From the NCBI GenBank assembly GCA_910588655.1, contig CAJUPJ010000064.1:1-10537 (forward strand): 10,537 bases of DNA. Direction: 5' to 3'. Under the pieces are notes generated by a model, which saw only the letters and a list, made by a program, of their open reading frames with translations, did not search any database and was not told the origin of the DNA. The translations under genes were made by a program, and so were the position numbers. This stretch comes from an uncultured Lachnospiraceae bacterium (lineage in GTDB: Bacteria; Bacillota; Clostridia; Lachnospirales; Lachnospiraceae). Below, piece by piece: positions 1 to 6,433 of the stretch. Position 1 is the first letter of the stretch. Each line of letters begins with the position of its first letter.

Positions 1-644
1 TCATATTTACATTTTAACATATTTTCTTCCTGATTTAAAGTGGAATTAGTATAATATTCATATTGCTTTTGGCGTGCTTCAATTTCTGCTGGTAAGCCAT
101 CTGATAGACTGCTACATAGGTTATCAAAATAATCTAATATTTCTACAATTCTATTTTGTGCCTCTATTGATGGAAGATTAATTATAATATCCTTTAGATT
201 ATCAGGAATTACTTCTATTACTTTTGTTCCATGTGCCAATGCTCTCTTATGTTTAAAAAACTTATTACTATTAAAATAATATGATAAATATTTTGGATTT
301 TGATTATGTTTTATTATTGCAGTATGTCCACTTACAGCAATTTCTTCATTCCCAAGCCATGCAACACATTTACAAACATCATCCATATTTTCACTTGTAA
401 CTGCCATAATTATATCATTCTTTCTAGCAAACTTCGCTTTATTTGCTGCATCCATATTTATCTTACTAATTGTTTTATTTGCATATATTCCATAATGTGT
501 ATAAATCTGTCCATAGTGAATACATGCTACACCGTTTTCACTAAAATCCTTTTTCTGAAAATTACCACCTCTTGCAATTTTTGCAATTTCTCCTAACTTT
601 AAAGGCGCATATCCAAACACATATTGCAAAAATTTAATTATCTC
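1..644 (-). CDS. Third HsdS target-recognition module, out of frame with hsdS and partial
   Basis: This is a reading frame I translated by hand; it is open from about position 686 down to the left edge. It begins (after the repeat at 643-657) EIIKFLQYVFGYAPLKLGEIAKIARGG, a typical entry into a type I specificity-subunit recognition domain. About 150 residues of variable sequence follow, then a conserved segment PSIEAQNRIVEILDYF and GLPAEIEARQKQYEYY that closely matches the C-terminus of the upstream hsdS (IQKKIVDVLDNF, GLPAEIEARQKQYEYY). There is no ATG before the recognition domain; the TTG at 627-629 and GTG at 618-620 have no Shine-Dalgarno sequence. After YEYY the sequence leaves the usual YRDxLL pattern (TNSTLNQEEN) and runs off the window. 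I infer it is made mainly as an extension of hsdS after a repeat-length change, or is a silent recognition cassette. It could instead be a decayed remnant, but there is no internal stop in 214 codons. Confidence 0.8.
51..99 (-). repeat. HsdS conserved-region direct repeat, copy 1
   Basis: These 49 bases match 703-751 at 45 positions in the same orientation, offset by 652 bases. A shorter related stretch lies at 1311-1336 (23 of 26 match the corresponding bases here). They encode the conserved GLPAEIEARQKQYEYY segment of HsdS. Besides marking homology, such repeats can serve as recombination sites between recognition modules. Confidence 0.8.
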
Positions 645-1878
645 TGGTCTGGTCTGGCAAAATTGTGTCACCTGTTTCAACAAATGTCAACAGCATATCA
701 CGATAATATTCATATTGTTTTTGACGTGCTTCGATTTCTGCTGGTAAACCAATATCCAAATCTTTACAAATAGCATCAAAATTGTCCAGAACATCAACAA
801 TTTTCTTTTGAATATGTAAAGGTGGAACTGGTAATATCATTTTTGATAATACAGTTCCATTTGTCAATGCTCTTGTTGTATATGTACTATGCCTGACAAT
901 ATATTTTCTTGCCTCTGTTGAAGAAAAACAATATGCACAATACTCTGGAAGCAACAGTTCTGTTTTTGGTCTTGCTCTTAAAATAAATCCACTAAAAACA
1001 CATCTATCAATATCTTCCATTAATACAGAAGTTATTCCTATTTCTTCTTTTGTTTCAGATGTTCTCGTAAAAAATACATCTCCTTTTTTTGCACTATACC
1101 TCTCAATTTCTTCATCTGTAACCTGTACCCGTCCTTGCAATTCAGAAGAATATATTTTATTTTTCCGAAATACATTAGTAAAATTTACTATCGGAGTACC
1201 TGCACCAAATGATTCTTTACCTTTATTTATCCCATTTTTAAAATCAAATAACTCTCCAACAGGAATAAGCCGTACTTCATATCTTTTATGTGAAAGCAGG
1301 TAATCTCTGTAATATTCATACTGCTTTTTACGTGCTATAAGTTCTGTTGTAAGTTCTGTTGTAAGTTCTGTTGTAAGTTCTGTAAAGTTATCCAAAATAC
1401 GGACAATTTCATGTTGCACCTCTATAGGAGGAACAGGTATCAGAAATTCTTCTGTTACAGAAAGCGAAATTTGTGGCAATGACCCAGTTCCTGAAGCCGC
1501 TTCTCTAAACTTCATAATATTATTTTTAAACATATAAAAAAGAAACTTTACCTCAATCTTATCTTTTGCTGTATAAGCCCACATTTCATTTTTAAAAGTA
1601 AAAGGTTTTTCATAATATATAACATCTACTATACCACGAGACTGTACTAAAACAGCAGGTACTCTTGTTATATTTGCTTTAGGTATGTCTTTTTCGCGTG
1701 CATTAATAACTGTTTTTCCTCCTGCAAAAATTCGGATTTCTCCACTTGAAATATTTATTTCTTTCATTTTGGTTGCTGTTATAGAAGTACCTCTAAGACG
1801 TTTATATACATCTTTTACTTTTTTATATTCCACCCCATCTGGACATAGTTCCTGTATCAATTCATTTAACCTGCTCAT
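634..1878 (-). CDS. hsdS: Type I restriction-modification specificity subunit HsdS (two recognition domains)
   Basis: HsdS gives a type I enzyme its DNA specificity: two target-recognition domains each read half of a split site and hold two HsdM subunits. At 414 residues this is full length. Domain 1 is about residues 15-150, followed by the central conserved spacer helix (150-195, PVPPIEVQHEIVRILDNF, then KKQYEYYRDYLL). Domain 2 is about 200-350, and the C-terminal conserved helix (350-398, PVPPLHIQKKIVDVLDNF to KQYEYYRDMLL) repeats the central one. Residues 166-180 are tandem TELT units, as in type IC enzymes such as EcoR124. The ATG at 1876-1878 has a modest GAGG ribosome site 10-15 bases upstream. 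The gene lies 480 bases after hsdM rather than overlapping it as is common. Its last codons hold the 5-base repeat that decides whether translation stops here or runs into the next module. Confidence 0.95.
   Translation of the reverse strand: MSRLNELIQELCPDGVEYKKVKDVYKRLRGTSITATKMKEINISSGEIRIFAGGKTVINAREKDIPKANITRVPAVLVQSRGIVDVIYYEKPFTFKNEMWAYTAKDKIEVKFLFYMFKNNIMKFREAASGTGSLPQISLSVTEEFLIPVPPIEVQHEIVRILDNFTELTTELTTELTTELIARKKQYEYYRDYLLSHKRYEVRLIPVGELFDFKNGINKGKESFGAGTPIVNFTNVFRKNKIYSSELQGRVQVTDEEIERYSAKKGDVFFTRTSETKEEIGITSVLMEDIDRCVFSGFILRARPKTELLLPEYCAYCFSSTEARKYIVRHSTYTTRALTNGTVLSKMILPVPPLHIQKKIVDVLDNFDAICKDLDIGLPAEIEARQKQYEYYRDMLLTFVETGDTILPDQTRDN
643..657 (-). repeat. hsdS: Pentanucleotide tandem repeat (TCTGG x3; CCAGA in hsdS sense) at the hsdS junction
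   Basis: Three perfect, adjacent copies of a 5-base unit lie in the last codons of hsdS, read as PDQTR. Because 5 is not a multiple of 3, gain or loss of a unit shifts frame. By direct reading, three copies give ...PDQTRDN-stop, two give ...PDQR-stop, and four give ...PDQTRPEIIKFLQYVFGYAPLKLGEIA, joining the downstream recognition module. Copy numbers 1, 4 or 7 would be fused; others terminate. The tract is short, so slippage rate is unknown, but its position exactly at the frame break makes chance unlikely. Confidence 0.75.
703..751 (-). repeat. HsdS conserved-region direct repeat, copy 2
   Basis: This is the partner of the repeat at 51-99 (45 of 49 bases identical, same orientation), coding for the C-terminal conserved helix of hsdS. 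Recombination between the two would delete about 652 bases and leave domain 1 joined to one hybrid downstream end. Confidence 0.8.
1339..1383 (-). repeat. hsdS: 12-base tandem repeat encoding the TTEL spacer repeat of HsdS
   Basis: The 12-base unit AAGTTCTGTTGT (plus strand) occurs three times without error, plus nine bases of a fourth, and is read in hsdS as FTEL-TTEL-TTEL-TTEL. It sits in the helix that separates the two recognition domains. In the EcoR124 family, known variants with two or three TAEL units recognise sites whose spacer differs by one base. A whole unit keeps the frame, so changes here would alter spacing, not stop the protein. Confidence 0.9.
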
Positions 1879-2022
1879 CTTCTTTTGCCTCTTTTCCTAG
1901 TATTTTATTTATCATCTAATTAAAACCAGAATAAATTTTATGTGTCCTATTAAAAATATCCAGTTACTGTCCTTTCCAAATGGCGGATTTGCTTTTTATC
2001 CGAATAATTTTCCCATCTTTTG

Positions 2023-2049
2023 CAGTTACCGGGAATTACCCGGTAACTG
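2023..2049. repeat. Perfect 11-base palindrome with 5-base spacer (operator-like)
   Basis: CAGTTACCGGG at 2023-2033 and its exact complement at 2039-2049 flank AATTA. Partial half-site echoes (CAGTTACTG at 1960, GCAGTTAT at 2095) lie on either side. No T-run follows on either strand, so it is not an intrinsic terminator. A site for a dimeric DNA-binding protein or an RNA hairpin in the hsdM-hsdS message are both possible; function is unknown. Confidence 0.7.
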
Positions 2050-2161
2050 AATCATTATCACGTTTATTTCATAAGATTTTATATAAGATGTTTTGCAGTT
2101 ATCATTTGTTTAATATATGACACATAAGAACAATTATTTTTCTGGACTTTGCCAATGTCCA

Positions 2162-2320
2162 GGTTTCCAGTGTCCAGATGCCAGCAATATTCCATACAGG
2201 GGTACTTCAGACCCACCGGCATTTAAATCTGGTTTTTTCAGATTTTATGTGCCGCTGTGTGGTCTGTCGTAGCGGAAGCGTACCCCTGTATGGAATATTC
2301 TGGCTCTGGCAACGGAAACC
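2162..2320. repeat. Long imperfect palindrome (about 160 bases) between hsdM and hsdS
   Basis: The core is a perfect 20-base inverted repeat, 2186-2205 against 2280-2299 (AATATTCCATACAGG...). Outward, pairing continues with small bulges through GCCAG/CTGGC and CCAGA/TCTGG to GGTTTCC (2162-2168) and GGAAACC (2314-2320). Inward, CAGACCCACCGGCA (2208-2221) pairs with gaps to 2250-2266, and a tip hairpin is formed by AAATCTG (2225-2231) and CAGATTT (2239-2245). The fold would therefore be one long stem. It lacks a terminator T-tract. It could be a miniature inverted-repeat element without a transposase, or a structured RNA or processing site in the operon transcript. Confidence 0.8.
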
Positions 2321-2358
2321 GTCCGTCTAAACGCACACACCAAAAAACAAAATTTCTT

Positions 2359-3930
2359 TCATCCCTCCACCTCAATTTCCGCAATAATTTTATCAATCTC
2401 TGCCCTGAGTTTTTCTTCCCTTGCCACAATTTCCTTAATTTCTTTATTTAGCTTATTTATATCAATCTTTTCTCTTGTATCTTCCTGTTCTACATAGGAT
2501 GAAACTGAAAGATTATAGCTGTTTTCTCCAATTTTTTCATTTGGTACTACTGCTGCATAATATTCCTTATCTTTTCTTTCCCTGTAAACATTTAAAATAT
2601 TTTGTATGTTTTCTTCTGATAACTTATTATTATTTGTTACTTTTACAAATTCTTTTGAGGCATCAATAAACAGTGTATTATTTTCTGTTTTATTCCTTTT
2701 TAATACCATAATACAGGTTGCTATGCTTGTCCCAAAGAAAAGGTTGTCTGGCAACTGGATTATACATTCCACATAATTATTATCAATAAGGTATTTGCGG
2801 ATTTTCTGTTCTGCACCTCCTCTGTACATTACACCTGGAAAGCATACAATTGCTGCTGTTCCATTGGTTGCAAGCCATGATAAAGAGTGCATGATAAATG
2901 CCAAATCTGCTTTTGATTTTGGTGCAAGTACACCTGCCGGGGCAAAACGTTCATCACTGATAAGTACAGGATTTGCATTTCCTTCCCATTTAATAGAATA
3001 TGGAGGATTAGAAACTATTGCCTCAAATGGTTCATCGTCCCAGTGTAATGGTTCTGCCAATGTATCACCATGTGCAATGTCAAAATCCGTATATTCTATA
3101 TCATGCAGCCACATATTCATTCTGCAAAGGTTATATGTAGTAATATTTATTTCCTGTCCAAAAAATCCCTGCCGCACATTGTCTTTTCCTAATATCTTTG
3201 CAAATTTTAATAATAATGAACCACTTCCGCATGCAGGGTCATACACTTTATTTACTTCTTTCTTCCCATCTATAGTTATTTTTGTCAGAAGCTCTGATAC
3301 TTCTTGTGGTGTGTAATATTCCCCTCCGCTTTTTCCTGCATTTGATGCATACATCCCCATTAAAAATTCATAAGCATCACCAAATGCATCTATTGTATTG
3401 TCCTGGTAACTTCCTAATTTCATCTCACCAACACCATTTAACAGTTTTACCAGTTTTTCATTTCTCTTTGGAACTGTTGCGCCTAATTTATTACTGTTTA
3501 CATCAATATCATCAAATAATCCTTTAAAATTCTTTTCACTGTCACCGCCTTGTGCTGATGCCTCAATATTACGGAATACTTTTTCTAATGTTTCATTCAG
3601 GTTTTCATTATCTGGTGCTTTTTCACGTACATTGCAGAAAAGCTCACTTGGTAAAATAAAATATCCTTTTGACTGTATTAAGCTTTCCCTTGCTGTCTCT
3701 GCTTCTTCATCTGTTAATTTTATATAATCAAAATCTGCACCCCCTGCTTCTATTTCCTCATGGTTTACATAATTTGTAAAATTTTCTGAAATATATCTGT
3801 AAAACAACATCCCTAATACGTATTGTTTAAAATCCCATCCATCCACACTGCCTCTTAAATCATTCGCCATATTCCATATTGCGCGGTGAAGTTCATCACG
3901 TTCCTGTTCTTTTTTGTTATCAGTTATCAT
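2359..3930 (-). CDS. hsdM: Type I restriction-modification DNA adenine-N6 methyltransferase HsdM
   Basis: HsdM transfers a methyl group from S-adenosylmethionine to adenine N6 in the site chosen by HsdS; two copies plus HsdS form the methylase, and HsdR adds cleavage. The 523 residues match the usual length. An N-terminal helical domain (about 10-150) is followed by the catalytic fold with the AdoMet motif DPACGSGSLL (231-240) and the catalytic NPPYS (308-312). A charged coiled helix (about 485-523) ends the protein and would contact HsdS. The ATG at 3928-3930 is preceded by AAGGAG at good spacing and a strong promoter. Gene order hsdM-hsdS fits one transcript. All key motifs are intact, so the methylase should be active. 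hsdR is not in the window and may lie beyond the left edge or elsewhere. Confidence 0.97.
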   Translation of the reverse strand: MITDNKKEQERDELHRAIWNMANDLRGSVDGWDFKQYVLGMLFYRYISENFTNYVNHEEIEAGGADFDYIKLTDEEAETARESLIQSKGYFILPSELFCNVREKAPDNENLNETLEKVFRNIEASAQGGDSEKNFKGLFDDIDVNSNKLGATVPKRNEKLVKLLNGVGEMKLGSYQDNTIDAFGDAYEFLMGMYASNAGKSGGEYYTPQEVSELLTKITIDGKKEVNKVYDPACGSGSLLLKFAKILGKDNVRQGFFGQEINITTYNLCRMNMWLHDIEYTDFDIAHGDTLAEPLHWDDEPFEAIVSNPPYSIKWEGNANPVLISDERFAPAGVLAPKSKADLAFIMHSLSWLATNGTAAIVCFPGVMYRGGAEQKIRKYLIDNNYVECIIQLPDNLFFGTSIATCIMVLKRNKTENNTLFIDASKEFVKVTNNNKLSEENIQNILNVYRERKDKEYYAAVVPNEKIGENSYNLSVSSYVEQEDTREKIDINKLNKEIKEIVAREEKLRAEIDKIIAEIEVEG

Positions 3931-3963
3931 TTCTTTATTCTCCTTGTATACTTGGTTATTGTA

Positions 3964-3992
3964 ATTATACTATAAACCATGCTATTTGTCAT
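3964..3992 (-). promoter_or_regulatory. Sigma-A type promoter for hsdM-hsdS
   Basis: On the minus strand ATGACA (3987-3992, five of six to TTGACA) and a perfect TATAAT (3964-3969) are 17 bases apart, about 34 bases upstream of the hsdM start. This implies the locus has its own transcription start independent of the acetyltransferase operon behind it. Confidence 0.8.
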
Positions 3993-4014
3993 TTGCCAGC
4001 TGCCATATTTGCCT

Positions 4015-4054
4015 GGAAACAACAAACGGAAGCAGAATTAATTACTTCCGTTTG
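4015..4054 (-). terminator. Intrinsic terminator after the acetyltransferase gene
   Basis: A perfect 10-base stem (CAAACGGAAG at 4023-4032, complement at 4045-4054) is followed on the minus strand by TTGTTGTTT-like sequence. It lies just past the stop of the acetyltransferase gene (4097) and before the hsdM promoter. The T-tract is interrupted, so efficiency may be partial. Confidence 0.65.
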
Positions 4055-4096
4055 CATATATTATCTATCCATTAATTTTATACAATTTATATAAAT

Positions 4097-5167
4097 TCAT
4101 ACAAGTTCATTTAAAAAATATTCCATCCCTCCCAGGCACTTTTGTCCCAGTTCTTCTATTGTACATTTTATATAATGTTTCCCATTCTCCCTGCATTTCT
4201 GGCAGTATGTTTCCCCTTCACCTGTAATTATATGCCACCTTCCATTATTTCCGCTTATAATATTATCTGTAACTTCAAGCCACATTTCATTGTGTCCCTT
4301 TACAGATATACACTCCGCAAATGTCTTTAAATCAATTATTCTTGCCATAAGATAGTTTTTTGGTTCTTCCATTTTCTGTTCCTGTAAATCCAAATCCCAG
4401 AAGTTTGTTTCATTTATTTTTATAGCTGGAAATCCAAGCCTGGCAAGATATGCAAGTATTTCATTCTGGATATCTTTTTCAAATACACTTTCAATTACTT
4501 CTGGCATTTCCTCGCATAAATAAACAAAATAACCCTGGCACACACCATCCCCATTCCAGAATGCCAGTATATTCCCGTTACATGCCTGCATTTCTTCGTA
4601 AAAAGCCTGGAAATAACTTTTATTATGCACTGTATAACATGTAAATCTTTCTGCCAGCCTGTTTTGGGCATACCTGGTTAAATCTGCTTTCTGGCTGTCT
4701 TTTAGCATATTATAAGGAATACATATTAATTTACTGCCTGTACTTACTGGAAGTTTAATTCCGCCTTTAAATTTTCTTACAGGATAAATACCTGTAAAAC
4801 CATATGGCTTATATATTTCCTCTGATGCAGGCATAAGGTACGTAAAGGGTTTTCCCTGGCTATACATAAAATTAATTGCACTTTTAAGAACAGAGTCCAT
4901 ATAACCACGTTTCCTGTATTCCTTAAGAGTACAGACACCAGCTATATTGTATATCTCTGTTTCTTTTCCGTTTATTATGGTATTGTATGGATTAAGGTGC
5001 AGCATTGAAACTCCATCTGATATAACTGTTATGCTGTTATTCCACCTGTTATTAAAATAATAATCTGTGTATTGTTTTGTATCATCAAAGCACTCTGTCC
5101 ATAACATATAACATAAATCTTTTACAGATGGCTGTTCCTCTGGCATAATTATCTTTGTAGCAAACAT
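4097..5167 (-). CDS. GNAT-family (Eis-like) N-acetyltransferase
   Basis: Proteins of this type move an acetyl group from acetyl-CoA to an amine. The N-terminal half is a GNAT fold: the CoA pyrophosphate-binding loop is at 78-90 (GVCTLKEYRKRGYM, with R-x-R-G-Y) and the following LMPASEEIYKPYGF (111-124) is the usual end of the fold. The rest, including the end WLEVTDNIISGNNGRWHI, resembles the second GNAT-like and SCP2-like parts of Eis-type enzymes. At 356 residues it is somewhat shorter than the roughly 400 of Eis. No signal or membrane segment is seen. The ATG has GGGAG seven bases upstream. It follows the glycerophosphotransferase gene by 45 bases, so it is probably the last gene of that operon; whether its substrate is a polymer precursor, a protein or a drug cannot be told. 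Confidence 0.85.
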   Translation of the reverse strand: MFATKIIMPEEQPSVKDLCYMLWTECFDDTKQYTDYYFNNRWNNSITVISDGVSMLHLNPYNTIINGKETEIYNIAGVCTLKEYRKRGYMDSVLKSAINFMYSQGKPFTYLMPASEEIYKPYGFTGIYPVRKFKGGIKLPVSTGSKLICIPYNMLKDSQKADLTRYAQNRLAERFTCYTVHNKSYFQAFYEEMQACNGNILAFWNGDGVCQGYFVYLCEEMPEVIESVFEKDIQNEILAYLARLGFPAIKINETNFWDLDLQEQKMEEPKNYLMARIIDLKTFAECISVKGHNEMWLEVTDNIISGNNGRWHIITGEGETYCQKCRENGKHYIKCTIEELGQKCLGGMEYFLNELV

Positions 5168-5212
5168 ACTTTACTCCCTGTTCCAGGTTTATTATATATC
5201 CTTGCATTTGTT

Positions 5213-6406
5213 TTAATGGTTTTCTTTGATATGTTTATACCCGAAAGCCCGATTTTCTATTAAATCTACAAGCCTGCTGCTTACAATGCCTCGGGCTTCT
5301 TTGCAGTAGAAAAGGTTTTTAACCCTTTCCCTTTCTTCTTTTGCATATCCTTCACCATTAGTTGCAAATAATTCCAGTTCTTTTAAAAGCCCGTCAAAGT
5401 CCCTTGCTTTAACGCCTGGTGTAACTTCTTCATATGGAAAGTACATTTCCCTGTCCTCTGCAAGATACTCTTCATAATCATAACAGTAGAAAAGCAATGG
5501 CATCCCAAGCAGCAGATAATCTATATAAATGCTGGAATAATCTGTTACCATTGCTTTTGTTTCCATAACAAGGCGCTGTATATCTATATCCATATCTGTT
5601 ACATCAATAATATGGGGGTAACTGGAAAGCTCTTCTTTTTCATTTCTATGGTAGAAATGTTTTTTAACTATAAAATAATAACCATTTTCTTCAAGAAATA
5701 TTTCAAGCTTTTCCAAATCGAAAAGTTTTGCAATTTCAATTTTCTGCTTTCCTTCTTTTCTGTGCGTAGGACAGTAAAGGATAATATTTTTTCCCGGAAA
5801 ATAAGGTGCTGGTTTTTCTTTCTGGAAAAATATATCACTTCTTGGCTGCCCCAGGCACAGGACTTGTTCTTTACGTACCCTGAACGCACTCTGGTATATT
5901 TTTGTAAATACCTGGCTTGTTGCAACATAATACATATTGCCTAGCGGGATATTTATAAGAAAATCACGGAACTTCTGGACAGGGCTGTCCCAGTTTTTCT
6001 CATATTTATTATCATAACAGACTTTTTTAAGAGGTATGCCATGCCAGAGGTTTATTATTACTGCCCTTCCAAGGAATGTGTGCATAAGGTCACTTATCCC
6101 ATTGGAAACTACTGCATACTTTGCCCGTAAATGTACCCATACAGCTTTAGAAGTCCCCCACATGTATACTTCACAGCCAAGTGCTTCTATCTGTTTTGCT
6201 GCCTCTTCATTCTTTGTAATCCAGACTGCACGCATGTTTTTATGTTTCTGCATTTCCAGAAACAACTGCATGGAATTATCTGCAAAGCGCTCGCCAAGCC
6301 ATGCACCAAAAACGCATATATTCCGGCTTCTTGGCATTAGCATTGAAATATACATAACGCAATACTTAAATGCAGTCTTTATCCCTTTATATATTTTATT
6401 TAACAA
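5213..6406 (-). CDS. CDP-glycerol glycerophosphotransferase family protein (TagB/TagF-like)
   Basis: Members transfer glycerol- or ribitol-phosphate from a CDP-activated donor to a lipid-linked or sugar acceptor at the inner face of the membrane, in making teichoic acid or capsule. Family marks are NLWHGIPLKK (119-128), LCLGQPRSDIFF (183-194), YCPTHRK (211-217) and VTDYSSIYIDYLLLGMPLLFY (287-307). The 397 residues correspond to the catalytic core alone, near TagB length and shorter than TagF. The N-terminus has a hydrophobic, basic stretch (FKYCVMYISMLMPRSR) suited to membrane contact. The start is TTG at 6404-6406: no ATG is available in frame, and GGAGG lies eight bases upstream. It begins 27 bases after the glycosyltransferase gene, so the two are surely co-transcribed. 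The precise polymer and donor cannot be read from sequence. Confidence 0.92.
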   Translation of the reverse strand: MLNKIYKGIKTAFKYCVMYISMLMPRSRNICVFGAWLGERFADNSMQLFLEMQKHKNMRAVWITKNEEAAKQIEALGCEVYMWGTSKAVWVHLRAKYAVVSNGISDLMHTFLGRAVIINLWHGIPLKKVCYDNKYEKNWDSPVQKFRDFLINIPLGNMYYVATSQVFTKIYQSAFRVRKEQVLCLGQPRSDIFFQKEKPAPYFPGKNIILYCPTHRKEGKQKIEIAKLFDLEKLEIFLEENGYYFIVKKHFYHRNEKEELSSYPHIIDVTDMDIDIQRLVMETKAMVTDYSSIYIDYLLLGMPLLFYCYDYEEYLAEDREMYFPYEEVTPGVKARDFDGLLKELELFATNGEGYAKEERERVKNLFYCKEARGIVSSRLVDLIENRAFGYKHIKENH

Positions 6407-6414
6407 TATGTTAT

Positions 6415-6419
6415 CCTCC
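6415..6419 (-). promoter_or_regulatory. Ribosome binding site fixing a TTG start
   Basis: GGAGG on the minus strand lies eight bases before the TTG at 6404-6406 and there is no nearby in-frame ATG or GTG, so TTG is the initiation codon of the glycerophosphotransferase-like gene. A TTG start often lowers translation relative to the preceding gene. Confidence 0.8.
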
Positions 6420-6433
6420 GTCTGTTGAAAGAA

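Larger units (their letters stand above)
1879..2358. other. 480-base gap between hsdM and hsdS, with two palindromes and no convincing gene
   Basis: No reading frame here has a start, ribosome site and plausible protein; the open frame at 2238-2429 only crosses the long palindrome and the end of hsdM. The gap contains a perfect palindrome at 2023-2049 and a long imperfect palindrome at 2162-2320, listed separately. The sequence next to hsdS (1879-2000) is AT-rich and could hold a weak second promoter, but I found no well-spaced consensus. Nothing with a clear T-tract terminator lies after hsdM, so co-transcription with hsdS is likely. Confidence 0.6.

Noticed and set aside
300..596. Plus-strand open frame of 98 codons
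   Set aside because: It lies opposite the third HsdS recognition module, has no ribosome site, and its Cys/Ile/Asn-rich translation looks like an antisense shadow.
1339..1383. Tandem 12-base repeat considered as a CRISPR-like array
   Set aside because: Units are adjacent without spacers and code in frame for TTEL inside hsdS.
2023..2049. Palindrome considered as an intrinsic terminator for hsdM
   Set aside because: Neither strand has a T-run after the stem, and it lies more than 300 bases past the hsdM stop.
2238..2429. Small minus-strand open frame of 63 codons crossing the long palindrome and the end of hsdM
   Set aside because: It overlaps hsdM in another frame, its sequence is produced by palindrome arms, and no convincing ribosome site is present.
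2795..3316. Plus-strand open frame of 173 codons
   Set aside because: It is the complement of the hsdM catalytic region, whose motifs are clear on the minus strand; no Shine-Dalgarno sequence or family features are seen.
6036..6428. Plus-strand open frame of 130 codons
   Set aside because: It is antisense to the N-terminal part of the glycerophosphotransferase-like gene, with no start signal and no recognisable protein.
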